A stretch of 64,000 nucleotides of DNA from Diogma glabrata (taxonomy: Eukaryota; Arthropoda; Insecta; Diptera; Cylindrotomidae): the NCBI GenBank assembly GCA_963693315.1, contig OY856186.1, positions 135,414,428 to 135,478,427 of the forward strand, in the 5' to 3' direction. Below the pieces are notes generated by a model. The model ran no database searches, had not been told where the DNA came from, and was given only the letters and a program-made list of their open reading frames with translations. Numbering within the stretch: position 1 is the stretch's first letter; each line of letters starts with the position of its first letter. Below, piece by piece: positions 23,945-37,277 of this stretch. A program made the position numbers and the translations under genes.

Positions 23945-24440
23945 TTTCTTTTTTTGTTTTTTTTATATTTTTTGTTAGAGAATGGATAACTAAACAAAAA
24001 ATCCTATCACTGTCAAAATATGACATAGGCCAATATTTTATGATAGAATAGAGAAAATAAAAGTAAATTAAAAAGAAAATAGCAAATTTTTACAAAAATT
24101 TGCTGAAAAAAAACAAAAATATGGTTGCCAATAATCCAGCCGGTTGCATATTCCTCGATCCTGTGACGCACTTTCTTTCTTAATGATTAAAGCCCACACA
24201 TAGTTATATAAAGGGCTCGTTTCTTCAAGGAAGCAAGAGCGTCTCATTATCAAGGATTTTTTCACAGCTAAGATTGAGGGTGCTACCGTTGACTGAATAC
24301 AGTTCATCCGCCACCACCCCTAAGATGTCACCTTGGCTAGTGATATCTCACTGCTATTGCCAGTAGTATGTGATATCTCACGTCAACTCGTATGCCTATC
24401 AATAGCAGGGACTGGAGTACGCGGGGTTGTCACACCCGTA
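23945..24440 (-). repeat. Dispersed repeat, minus copy (plus copy at 28565-29040)
   Basis: Its reverse complement shares ordered blocks with 28565-29040: GATCTACGGGT, GCGTACTCCAGT, AGATATCA(C/T)TAGCC, TATGTGTGG(G/A)CTTT and TTAGTTATCCATTCT. It contains no coding frame of note. Family unknown. Confidence 0.7.
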
Positions 24441-24849
24441 GATCAAAAATAAAAAAAAAATTCAAAATAATAAAAACTGATCCCTCCATGCAAGGTAAGA
24501 AATTAGTATTACTTTTTTTTCATTCAAATTATAGCTCGACATAATACATTTCTTTTTTATTGTTATCAACCAACACAAATTTCACTAACCTAAATAATTT
24601 TTCTATTTAATTTAAATTTTTATGTAACGAATAAAAACAAATAAATTTTTTTTATATTCTATTAATTTATCTTGAGTACCGATTTTATGTTATAAATTTC
24701 ACTAGTAAATTTGGACTAATACATTTCGCTATCAATAATAATAGTAAATTTTGGAATTTCCCAACACTTTGTTGAAATTTCTATAATCAAAAAAAAATTG
24801 CAACTTTTAAGCATGAGTAAATTCACGGAACTAAGAAGTGTAAATGTTG

Positions 24850-25425
24850 AACTATATATCTTCTAAATTTCATGATCCAACAGTATTTTAAAACGAGACA
24901 GAATATTGAACACGTTGAGAAAAATATATATCGACAAAAGTCTATCAGTTAAATTGTGCGCGTCGACTCATGCATAAAAAGTTATGAATTTTCATTGGAA
25001 AATAACAGAGCTTGTCCTGGCACGCATATTCTACGGTCCCTAGCGCCGTGTCCGAGTTTGGTCTCATAACAACTTTTCCACAAACTTTTCTGCAAGTTTA
25101 ATGAAATCTTAAACCAACTGTATTGGCGACAGTTTGATTGAACTAGTCTCTATAGTGTCAGAACCGAAAATCATAGCTCTGACACTAGAAAAAGCAGGGC
25201 ATACACACAAAAAGTGCTTCGAGTCTTCCTCCTCTTCAAGACAACACCCACACACAGGACTTTCACACAGTATATATTTTCTAAATATCACGGGCGAACA
25301 GTATTTTAAATCGACACAGAATATTAAACACGTTGAAAAAAATATATATCGACAAAAATCGATCAGTTAAATTGTGCGGGTCGAATCATGCATAAAAAGT
25401 TATGAATTTTCATTGGAGAATACAA
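24850..25425. repeat. ~155-bp direct repeat flanking a LINE tail
   Basis: 24850-25006 and 25265-25425 are diverged copies of one sequence (CAGTATTTTAAA, AATATATATCGACAAAA, ATCAGTTAAATTGTGCG, CATGCATAAAAAGTTATG). A third, weaker partial copy lies near 25445-25490. Between the first two is the LINE 3' fragment 25035-25262. Confidence 0.7.
25035..25262 (-). pseudogene. LINE 3'-end fragment
   Basis: The minus strand encodes CGCCLEEEEDSKHFLCVCPAF, the C-terminal Cys/His motif of the same LINE family as 21059-23790, followed by matching 3' sequence (compare 21062-21300). It is truncated on its 5' side. Confidence 0.8.
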
Positions 25426-26517
25426 CTTCGAAGAATAATATGATTAAAATCGATCAATTGTATTGCACGCGTCAACTAATGCAAAAAGGATTGTTTTAAA
25501 ATGCATGGATTCCCAAGTAATTAATTAAACAAAAAACCATTGATACATGAATAGGAAAATTTAGTAAGACAAAAGAATTTTATTTTCTCACTGCGACAGT
25601 TTCGTAACAGGTTGAGACAACTTCATATCGATGTACTTCTAAAGGTTCGCACATACAGAACGCACATCGAAACGTGATACTTCGAATTCAAATAAACACT
25701 GTTGTGACTTACCACATTTCTATGATAGATATCTCTACTAATTTGCCCATTAAAGTCACTAAGAAACATTATGGTTCCCCAGTCGCTTGTTGGTGTTGAT
25801 TTTATAACTTCATTTTATAACTATGTAGAAAGTGTGCTTCTCGTCGACGGTCTTCAGTACTAAATAAAAAAAGTGGAGTAAATAAATCATTTGAGTGAAA
25901 ACAAAGGTCCGAAACGCTAATATCAACATTTACATTTAGCAGCATTTACTTAAAAAGCAGAGTAAAAAGAGCACAGAATAATTAAGGTGCAACTTGCATA
26001 AATTGCAAGTTTTTAACCGAAACTGTATAAGAACATACCAACATTAAAAAAGTATCTACAAACTATTTATATTGTAATTGCTTAGAATATTTCGTATAGC
26101 AAAAGTTGTTTAATGTTGTCATATATTTCAAAACCCTTATTCATTGCTGAATTTTTAATCTTTGCATTATTTTCCTAAAATAATCATTAATTTAAAGGTC
26201 ATCGAACTATTCATTTTTAGACTTCCGAACAATAAACACAGCAAAAAGGCTTATCATCAACATCATTAAGCCAATGAATTTAATTTCACCCTAGTTTCTT
26301 CAGTTAAAGTGACCACCAAAAAACGTATATTATGTATATATTCATGTGTCAAGTGATTTAAATAATTCTATTTACCCTTTTACTTTTTATAGCATTTTAA
26401 AAATTCAAAAAATCTTTTTCAATATTATATTCAAAAAAGGATAAAGATTGAGATAAAAATGAACGAAATTAAACTAAAAAACAAAAGAGGTTTGTAATTA
26501 AACTAAACAAAAAGAAA
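25426..26517. other. AT-rich interval, nothing recognised
   Basis: No frame with family resemblance, no poly(A)-anchored element and no clear repeat apart from the weak third copy of the direct repeat at its left edge. Confidence 0.6.
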
Positions 26518-27893
26518 AAAGTCCAAGCGGCACGTATATCCGCTAGAAATAGGTAGATTTCGAGATCAGACAGTTTTGTGTGCCAGTAAAATCTGATGTA
26601 TCAGATTAGTTTAAACAACACGAACTAATTTAAAACAGATATCGAACAAATTTTAAAAAGAAAATTAGCTACATATAAGCAAAACTATATCTATCCAATT
26701 TTGCAACAAAAAAATATCAAATCTACCACAGAACATGTGTGTGACAATTTATGACACAAGCCTACGCTATATCATATATCGTCCAATTACTGCAAAATAT
26801 CAAAATAGTTTATTTCTAAGAAAAAAAATTAATTTCTTCTATTCAAACCTTTTTATTTTTTTTTTCATTGACTGTTATAAGGTTTTTGGAAATTGTAGTT
26901 ATGGATTGTTGCAAACTTTTTTGTTGAAGCCAACAAGTCAAAAACCTCGAACTGCAGAGGTTTATATTTATAAGAAACGGGTTAAAATGTTTCCACAGAT
27001 TCTAAATTTATGAAGTTTTTAAAAATATTAGTATCCAAACGGCCGTTATAACGGATTAAAAAAACCACTTTTTTTTCTAGTATAAAGCCTATAGTTCCTT
27101 AACCATGTGTCAGATTTTTCTGATTTACGAACTTGTCCAAGATATTAATAAAACACACATGTTTACGGAAGGTTTTTTGATCTGGCTCCACAAATGCGAC
27201 CGTGAGAGTGCCAGTTGATTCAAACGCATTTGGTGTTTTACAAGCTTTTTTGTTGGAGCCGCTCACTCAGAAACCTCCAACTGCAGAGGTCTTTTTTTTA
27301 AAAGAAAGTGATTAAAAAGGTTTTAAAAATTCTAAATTTATGAAGTTTTTAAAAATATTGGAATCCAAACGGCCGTTATAACGGATTTAAAAAACAGAGT
27401 TTTTTTCTAGTATAAAGCCTCTAGTTTCTTAACCATGTTTCGGATTAGGCTGATTTACAAACTGGTCCAAGATATTAATAAAACGCACACTTTTAGAAAA
27501 GGTTTTTTGATCTGGCCTTATAAATGCGACCGTGAGAGTGCCGGTTGTTTCAAAAAAAAAATTTTTTTTGCAAACTTTTTTGTTGGAGCCGCTCACTCAG
27601 GAACCTCTAGCTGCAGAGGTCTATTTTTAAAACAAATTGATAAAAAGGATTTTAAAAGTTCTGAATTCGTTAATTTTTTTAAAATATTAGTATCCAAACG
27701 GCCGTTATAACGGTTTTAAAAAATCAATTTTTTTTAGAAAAAAGGCTCTAGTTCCTTAACCACGTCTCGAATTTTGCTGATTCACGAACTCGTCTGAGAT
27801 ATTAATAGAGCACATATGTACAGAAAATTTTTTTGATCTCCCTCAACAAATGCGACCGTGAGAGTGCCGGTTGTTTTCGTTATATCTCATATC

Positions 27894-27897
<4 letters not shown>
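26518..27897 (-). repeat. Right arm of the long inverted repeat
   Basis: Inverse complement of 7491-8882 with the same three-unit structure, estimated by eye at 85-90% identity. The outer end (GTTTTCGTTATATCTCATATCG at 27876-27896) is followed by (TA)n, mirroring the left arm. The two outer ends are 20.4 kb apart. Several retroelements lie between them. Confidence 0.85.
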
Positions 27898-27964
<67 letters not shown>

Positions 27965-27970
27965 TATATA
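27898..27970. repeat. (TA)n microsatellite
   Basis: Abuts the outer end of the right inverted-repeat arm. A run of T follows at 27971. Confidence 0.95.
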
Positions 27971-28564
27971 AATTTTTTTTTTTTTTATTTTTTCCTCTCC
28001 GCTTATCATATATAGTCGTTTGGCACAAAATTTTTCCGAAATTCTGAGATGAAGCCCATTGCAATAGGTAGATTTTTATATGAAATCTACCTAAAAAACA
28101 CAAAGGGTTAATTATCAACTTATGCTGATGATGTTGAAAATTGGTTTTCATTTTTAATAGATTTTTCTTTTAGTTCTTGCTACTGTGAATATACCTATGT
28201 GTTCGAACCTTTTGTTAGGTTATAGGATATATTTAGATTTTAGAGTGATCAAATTTTGTTACTTTTTCGTAGCTTTTACATTTAAATTGTTAATTATATT
28301 TTTATGTTTATTCTAAACCACGCTAACGCGTAGTTTTAATTATAACAATAATTTCATCTATAAGATAAATACCATATAATTTGGACCAATATAAAAATTG
28401 GACTTTCAGTTGAAAAATGAGACTTGAATATGCTCCAGAGTTATGTTATTTCATAAAATTGAGATACGTGCAGACGTGCAGTGTCAAAAATCAAAAAAAA
28501 TGATTGTTGAAATTCAACGTAGGTGAATACTTTTGAATTTGTACCGCAGGAGGGGTTATGATCA
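27971..28564. other. AT-rich interval with one short hairpin
   Basis: The only structure noted is a small hairpin, GGTAGATTT with its complement AAATCTACC, at about 28057-28089. No gene is seen. Confidence 0.55.
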
Positions 28565-29040
28565 ATGTTGATCTACGGGTCTAACTACCTCGCGTACTCC
28601 AGTTTCTGCCATTGACATATGAGTTACCGTGAGGTATCACATACCACTGGTAATGCAGGAGATATCATTAGCCGGTATGATATCTTAGGGTGCTGGCGGA
28701 CGAACTTTAATTAGTCAACCGCAATACTCGCAGTCTTATCTAGGCAGCGTTCCGTAGGAGTACCGCTCATTAGCTCTTCCGAGGAATCAGATCAACTTAT
28801 AATTATGTGTGGACTTTGTGCCTCGATTGATGTGGTGAGCGGTGCGTTTGGGGTGCGCTGCATCAGCTGCATTATTGGCCATTAGTTTTGTTTTGTTTTC
28901 TGCAAGTTTCTCACAATTTTTTTTTCACTTATTATTTTCACTAATTATTTTGTTCATCTTATCATGCAATATTGGCATATGTTATATTTTATTGCATGAT
29001 AAGATTTTTTGCTTAGTTATCCATTCTTTAATTAAACATA
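28565..29040 (+). repeat. Dispersed repeat, plus copy
   Basis: Inverse complement of 23945-24440, with the same ordered blocks. The two copies lie on either side of the right inverted-repeat arm. Confidence 0.7.
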
Positions 29041-29112
29041 AAAAAATAAGCCTTTTGAGACATGGGTAGTTCTTCAAACATGGGAATTCCGGACGGCATG
29101 GCTTATTTCGTA

Positions 29113-29117
<5 letters not shown>

Positions 29118-29201
<84 letters not shown>

Positions 29202-29207
29202 CATATA
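29118..29207. repeat. (TA)n microsatellite
   Basis: Pure TA, ending next to the hairpin at 29214. Confidence 0.95.
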
Positions 29208-29213
29208 TATTAT

Positions 29214-29252
29214 AAAGGTTCCTCTAGTATATACTATACTAGAGGAACCTTT
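29214..29252. repeat. Perfect 18-bp hairpin
   Basis: AAAGGTTCCTCTAGTATA and its exact reverse complement are separated by 3 bp. This may be the inner scar of a palindromic element or a cruciform. Confidence 0.8.
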
Positions 29253-29439
29253 AGAAGTTATGAAACTTTTTTATCGAAGAAGAGGCATGGCTTTAAATGC
29301 ACCTCATCACCTAGATAATTTATGCTTGACCATCGATTTTTAGGTAAACGTTTGACAACCACCAAAGAAAAGAAGCGTATACTTCCTTATGTAATATAAA
29401 TATTTCAGACTTCATTTCATTTGTAATGGCGCTTTTAAC

Positions 29440-30740
29440 CGAATCAAAACCATTTCCAAAATATGTATTTCAATCTCTGTTTAGCACCACACCCCCAATG
29501 GTGTGGTGCAATGGAATAACAACCCAAGCAGACTTTACCAAAAATTTGAAATACGGCCAAGCACTTTTCTATTAATGGTTGACTGATATTTGTTATTTTG
29601 CCAGTTGGTTTAACAGCTAATAGCCAGTATTTAGTTACCTGTGAATGGCCAAACGCTGGCGCATAAATAGTAAACAATACTTGGCTATTGTTATTGGGCC
29701 ATTACTGAATGAATTGGTCAATCTACGGTTTATAGAAATTAATCAGTAAAGTTTACTTTAAATGGCCACAAGGTATGGCAAGTTAATAGTTAACATTAAT
29801 TGGTTATTGTTATTGGGGAAGTACTAAAACCACTCATCGGCTGATCTATGGTTTACAAAAAAATAGCCAGCATTTAGTTACCTTGGAATGGCCCAATTAT
29901 AGTAAACAGTACTTTTATATTGTTATTGGGCCCTTACTGGAACTATGAATCACCCGATCTAAGGTTTATAGAAAATAACCAGTCCAGTTTACTTTAAATG
30001 GCCAAGTAATGGCACGTTAATCGTTAATGGTTAACATTAATTGGCTGTTGTTATTGGACCAGCACTGAGCCATGAATTGGCCGATCTTTGTCATTTGGTT
30101 CAAATTCACTAGAGTATTATCCATTTTAGAAATATATAGGTTGAAAATTTTCACCTATAGTTTAATTATCGCATCTCTGATGGAAATCTATGATAATAAT
30201 GTTAAGGTTAGTATAAGTTTTAAATTTTTTTTCTTTAGACATTTTTACTTTATTTTAACTATTTTGTATATAATTAATTTAAATTAATACGTATGATATT
30301 TTATAATGACCCAGCCATGGTTACCAGTACTCGGCCATCGCTGCAATACATGTCATCATTATTTGTCCGTTACTGGGTTAGCCGTACAACCTTGTATGGG
30401 ATAATGGGACATTGCTGTTTTTTTGCTCTGGTAAATGAATGGCAGCCATTTATTGTCCGAAGTTATCAACAAGTAAAATTAGTGCCAGCACTATGGGTCA
30501 TGGTTGCCAGTACCCGGTCATTGTTGAATTACTGCAGGTTGCCAATAATTGACCATTACTGGACCAGTTGTATAATCTTGTATGGGCCATTGCTGGCTTT
30601 TTTCTCTGGCCCTTGAAAGGCAGTCAATTATTTATCGAAGTTATCATTCAGTAACATTATGTCAATGGCCCTTGCGGCATTACTGGTCGGCAGTAATGGA
30701 CCAGTTGTACAACCTTGTATGAGTATTTATGATGCAACTT
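29440..30740. repeat. Degenerate tandem-repeat domain
   Basis: From about 29600 to 30080 a ~244-bp dimer (two ~122-bp halves) recurs: TAGCCAG(T/C)ATTTAGTTACC at 29621 and 29865, TTTACTTTAAATGGCCA at 29754 and 29990, and TTGTTATTGG several times. From 30300 to 30740 a second set repeats around CAACCTTGTATGGG-like words (30391, 30564 and 30703). AATGGCC and TTACTGG words recur throughout. No ORF resembles a known protein. Confidence 0.7.
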
Positions 30741-31070
30741 GTTCAAATAAACCAGACAAAGCGAGCGAGCGTATATGTCATTCGGACTTGTGCACTCGAA
30801 GATACAGACGAATAGACTTGACAAATTGTCTATAAACTAAATTGGAGTTGCAATATTTGAATTTAGTTCATAGGCAAAGAGGTATGAAACGAGGGACTGA
30901 TGCGATGCACTGCATAGAAGTGTGGAAAGGGCCATATATTGTTTAATATTTAAGATAAACAACTTACTCAAAAATAAATATCAGAACTTGATACATATCG
31001 GATATATATCTGATATATATCGGATATTTTGATATTTATATAAATATCATGATATTTGCCAACCTTGCAA
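30741..31070. other. AT-rich interval with GATATAT-type repeats
   Basis: Mostly unique sequence, then a short GATATATATC-rich stretch (30985-31040) just before the transposon copy. No gene is seen. Confidence 0.5.
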
Positions 31071-31342
31071 AAATGGTAAAAGCTCGAAATGTAGAAGTTT
31101 ACTCTGCTGAACAATTTGCAGAAGCGGCAACAGATGCTGTTCAAACAATTAAAATATTTTATGTGGATAAGGATACTGTTCTCAACACTCACAAGCTATT
31201 GTCTGAACGATGGGCCGATGTACGTAGTATTCCTCACATTCAATCAAAACATCACTTTGAAGTTACTTTGGATGTTGCAAATGGTGATTATTTTTTATTG
31301 GCTTCACAAACCGCTAAATCCCCCAAGTTTATTAAAATCTAG
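31071..31342 (+). pseudogene. Unknown transposon protein, C-terminal fragment
   Basis: About 90 codons ending at 31342. Sequence visible includes SAEQFAEAATDAVQTIKIFY, VDKDTVLNTHKLLSERWADV and DVANGDYFLLASQTAK. The inverted copy at 51521-51791 encodes nearly the same peptide. An ATG at 31049 lies in unrelated upstream sequence and is unlikely to be a true start. I do not recognise the family. Its place in a repeated, MITE-bearing element suggests the tail of a transposon protein. Confidence 0.6.
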
Positions 31343-31548
31343 ATTATAAATAATATTTAAGTGATTTAAACATTTACTTTAAGATACTAATTGAATTTCG
31401 AGTATATTTTGTATCGGTGTCTTTGTACGTAACGCTTTGAGACATGTACGTAACGCTAGTTTTTTGATTTTTACGTTTGAAAATGTTGAATTAAAGGTTA
31501 AATAAAAGCATTCAAAATAAGTGCGTTTCTTTTACTTTCAGATACTAT

Positions 31549-32577
31549 TTTAGTGGAGTCATATTAGCATTTTATATTGATGTAAGAGCAAAGTTGAATT
31601 TCTTTTTTGTTTTATGTTAAGGACATAAAAGTTAGTGGGCATGTAATTATTTAGCAAATTTGGAGGTCCGGAAGTGCCTTAAAATTGAATTGAAAAAATT
31701 GAATATTACATTTTTTCAAAATCTTATATCAAATATTTAAAATAATTGTAATAACATTTTAATTATTTACCAAAAGCAATTTAAGGCGTTGCAAGAAAAG
31801 AAAGTTTTGTAGGTTATGTATAATTTAAAAAAATATTTTTTATTAATTTGAATTGCATATTTCACTTTTATGCAAAATACATGATAATAGCATAAATAAT
31901 ACCGTATATATGGTAAAATGTCAAAAAAATGCAAAAATTAATGTTTTTTTTTCATGCCCAAAAATGGGCATTTAAATTAAGGCAACATAATTTTAATTAT
32001 ACTAAGGTTAAAGTAGATAAAAAAAAGTACAGATTAAAAAAAAAAAATTTTATTTTGGATGACTTCTCATAAAATGGCACCATTTGCCAAATTTAACGAA
32101 AAATGCCAATTGTGGCCGAAAAAAATAAAATTTTTTCATAAAAATTAAATCCCATATTAAAACTATTAAAATACATGTTTCCTGAAATTTTTATGAAAAT
32201 TCGACGATTTTTCCGCCCCTTATCATAAATTTAGTAAAAAAAGAAAAATGTCACGCGATTCGGTTTTTTGAGGTTAGGTTACACTTTTTAAGTATCTTAC
32301 CCCTCTAGATGGATTTGAAATTTAATCACAAACATTTTTCATTTTTTTTTTTTATATGACCATTAGAGCCCGAAATATTTTAAAAACAATGAAGCGACCT
32401 ACTTAAAAAACACAAAAAAAACAGTTTTTGCCATTTTTGAGGCACTTCCGGACCTCCAAATTTGCTAAATAATTACATGCCCACTAACCTTTATGTCCTT
32501 AACATAAAACAAAAAAAAATTCAACTTTGCTCTTACATCAAATATATCACTTTTTTTTACTGATTTGACTCCACTAT
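31549..32577. mobile_element. MITE with ~140-bp inverted repeats nested in the transposon
   Basis: The left end GTGGAGTCA and right end TGA(n)CTCCAC are flanked by TA. The arms (about 31551-31690 and 32441-32577) both contain the blocks GGCACTTCCGGACCTCCAAA and GCAAATT...ATTACATGCCCACTAAC. The same insertion is present in the inverted copy (about 50284-51310), so it predates the duplication. Confidence 0.75.
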
Positions 32578-32851
32578 TTCTGGTTTTTGTATAAACGTCA
32601 TACATTCGATAAATTTTTATAAATAAACAAACTTCCAAAAAATGCGGTCCTTTTTTTGTCTTATGTACGTAACGTCCTTTTTTTTAAGTTTAGTTAAACA
32701 AAAATTTTGTTTTAAAAAAACCTTTTTACTAGTTGAAAGTAATGATAAAATGCCAAAAAAATGATATGTTAAAAAATTTTTATAAAAATAATGTCGCTCA
32801 TCAAGCAATTTTTAGAGCGGTTGATTGTCTTTGTACGTAACATGGAAACTG

Positions 32852-34036
<1,185 letters not shown>

Positions 34037-35023
34037 CAATTTCACGAAGATGCAACAACGTTTTGACTTGACCCCTTTTAATTTTGATTATTTTTTGTTT
34101 ATAGATTGTCTTTCATAAATAAAAAATACAAGTTCTCTTAGAATTTTTTTTTCGACCAGGGGTCTTCACAGGGTGCCCCTCAATTTTTTGTTATTTTGTG
34201 ATGTGAGTGCATTTTAACGAGCGATTGTAGAAAAACTACTAAATCGATTTTCATAAATGATATGTCGTTGAATAGGTATTAAAACAAAGTTTTAAAAATG
34301 TACACTGTTAATTTTTTGAAATAATTTTTAACGGTGTAACATAAGAAAAAAACGGTGTAATTGAAAAAAGATGGCATAGCCTCTTTTTTTTTTTTTTTTA
34401 AACAAAATTGAAGCTTATTTTATATCTAACAACTTGTAAAAGTTTAGGACTAGAGATATTTTTTGTTTTAAAGATAAAATTCGTTGTGCATATGACTGTC
34501 GGGAATCAGTTTTTTCTGTTCTGAAGGAAAATTATAAAAATAACGTTATAAACTAAGAGATTTTTTTTTATGTTAAATATCAAATATTTTATTATTAGAT
34601 GAACTTTTTAAAATATTATAAAAATTATATATGTAGTACAATAAATAAAATAAATACAATTGTTAAAAATGATTTACTTATTTTACAAACAGAAGTTTCT
34701 TTTGAATAGGAAAGCACTTCTGCAATTATTTTCTTTATATTAGATGGCATAAAAAATGAAATGTTTATTTATCACTTTTAGTAATCACTTGTCACTCTTA
34801 TAAAAAATAATTTGACAGTCTTGACTGCAAACAAAAAAGCCGTAACTTTTGACTGGAGAAGTATTATGTTCGTATTATGTTATTATGGAATCATAAAGTA
34901 AAAGATTGTTTTTCAACATTAAACTACAAATATTTTATTATTGAATAAACTTTTTAAAATATCATACAAATTATATATGTGAAAATAAATATAGTTATTA
35001 AAAATTATTTACTTATTTTACAT

Positions 35024-35431
35024 TCAAAAGTTTCTTTTGAGTTTGGAAAACATTTTTGCATTTATTGTCTTAGTATCTACTGGTACAAAAGAATGAAATT
35101 TTTGAGTTCCACTTATAGTAATCGCATTTTTATATCGATTTTGTAATTTTTCTTTTGTTAATTGATATTCATTTTTATCGGCGTATCCAAAGTTCATGGT
35201 AGATTCCCATTTTAAAGCCCATTCGAAAAGTTTTTTTGGTGTATCAATAATATTATCTTCGCTTGCCATACTATAACGGTGTGCAGCACGCTTCAGTGTA
35301 CCACCAATTCCATCACATGGTCCCTTTCCATGGCTGGTAGCATGAAAATGCCATTCAGCATCAACCTTAAAGTCTTCTTTATGGTGGCATAAGTTAATTA
35401 GGTTATGTTTATTTTTGTATTGAGAAGGCAC
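35024..35431 (-). pseudogene. Transposon-encoded protein fragment with a CDGIGG motif
   Basis: A frame of 135 codons on the minus strand contains EWHFHATSHGKGPCDGIGG, then TLKRAAHRYSM. I recall this pattern from uncharacterised, transposon-associated proteins of arthropods and cnidarians, but cannot name the superfamily. Its last ~75 codons are duplicated, degraded, at 34570-34800. The N-terminal part of the protein is absent, so it is a remnant of the transposase of the 34034-36923 element. Confidence 0.6.
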
Positions 35432-35825
35432 CGTCAGTGTTATAAATTATTTTTGTAATATTAGAATTTATATGCGTTTTGATGAATTCAATAAGTTTTG
35501 TAATGAAAAGATGGACTGTAGTACTGTTGTGATCGTTTATATCCGAAATGAGTATAAAACTTAGGTGCTGTATATATTCACTTGTGGCACTTTTAAATAA
35601 ATGACAAATGTATGTTAATATGTGTTAATATTATGTTAATATGACAAATGTATGTTAATATTTTCGGATGAGAATGTCTGAATATTGGCCTACTCAGATT
35701 AATCTGCGATGGACAATTTTTTTACTGAAAAATAATCAGTAATTTTCTGTTGTTTAAGGCAAAGTTGAATAATATTTTCCACTTTAATTACAATTTGGTC
35801 GTCAATTCGCATTTGATTAAATCCG

Positions 35826-36262
35826 GGCTGCAAACCTGATCAGCAAGCGCGTAGCGTACGGATTTAACCCCGCAGTTGCGTAGTTTATTCAAAACTTTCT
35901 CACCGCCCAATACATTTCGGTATCCACTGATGGCTTTTCTTCTGCGTCTAAATTAACTAACGCTGATGTACCACAAGGTTTAGTTTTGTCACCACTTTAT
36001 TTTTAATTTTTTACTTTTAAATTAAAATCACCAGCAACCCAATAAATAATTTTTCAGATGATAGTACACTGTACAAGTCATTTGTTTTCCTATCTTTAAA
36101 AGGGAAAAGGCATGAACGAATAAAGCCCGCCCGGAGAGACTCTGCCATAAATGTAAATGATAGCCTGAAAGTTTCCAATTGGAGTGACTGAAATATGTTC
36201 AATTTTAACTCAACCAAAACATGACTATTGATTGTTGCCAGATCAACGACCGAGTTTGCTCA
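35826..36262 (+). pseudogene. LINE reverse-transcriptase fragment
   Basis: It aligns by eye with 61000-61330: the same order of LISK/LINK-VAYGF, FLT...YISVS, VPQG-VLSP and then SPATQ/NNFSDDST-like words, with many stops. It lies inside the inverted-repeat transposon and is not functional. Confidence 0.7.
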
Positions 36263-36920
36263 AAGATATTTCGATTAGTGTGTTTCGATTAAAATGTCGC
36301 AAAATTTTGCTGAACTTGACTGAAATTGCTTTTTAAAAAGTTCATTTAATAATAAAATATTTGATATTTAACATAAAAAAAAATCTCTTAGTTTATAACG
36401 CCATTTTTATAATTTTCCTTCAGAACAAAAAAAACTGATTCCCGACAGTCATATGCACAACGAATTTTATCTTTAAAACAAAAAATATCGCTAGTCCTAA
36501 ACTTTCACAAGTTGTTAGATATAAAATAAGCTTCAATTTTGTTTAAAAAAAAAAAAAAAAAGAGGCTATGCCATCTTTTTTTCAATTACACCGTTTTTTT
36601 CTTATGTTACACCGTTAAAAATTATTTCAAAAAATTAACAGTGTACATTTTTAAAAACTTTGTATTAATACCTATTCAACGACATATCATTTATGAAAAT
36701 CGATTGAGTAGTTTTTCTACAATCGCTCGTTAAAATGCACTCACATCACAAAATAACAAAAAATTGAGGGGCACCCTGTTAAGACCCCTGGTCGAAAAAA
36801 AACATTCAAAGAGAACTTGTATTTTTATTTATGAAAGACTATCTATAAACAAAAAATAATCAAAATTAAAAGGGGTCAAGTCAAAATTTCCCAAAAATTT
36901 GCTGAACTTTCGTGAAATTG

Positions 36921-37116
<196 letters not shown>

Positions 37117-37277
37117 GCTTGCCAGATCGCCCGGCTAAAGCCGGACTCGCCCGGCTTTTGTTGGTAAAACTTGGCTGAAAAATCGCCCGGTTCGGATGCC
37201 CGGATTTCTAAACAAAAACCGGAAATCGCCCGGATTTTTCCATCATTCGTTCATTGAAAAAAAATATATATATATAA

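Larger units (their letters stand above)
31071..32851 (+). mobile_element. DNA transposon fragment, plus copy (inverted copy 50010-51791)
   Basis: Nearly identical to the reverse complement of 50010-51791. It carries the 3' end of a protein-coding gene (to 31342), a MITE insertion (31549-32577) and a right end that reads GTACGTAACATGG then (TA)n. The motif GTACGTAACG recurs at 31427, 31451, 32663 and 32831. Sequences upstream of 31071 and 51791 differ, so at least one copy is 5'-truncated. Superfamily not identified. Confidence 0.65.

Noticed and set aside
28115..28140. CTGATGA followed by GAAA, a second hammerhead-like core
   Set aside because: Only four bases separate the two core parts, so stem II cannot form, and no matching stem I or III is seen.
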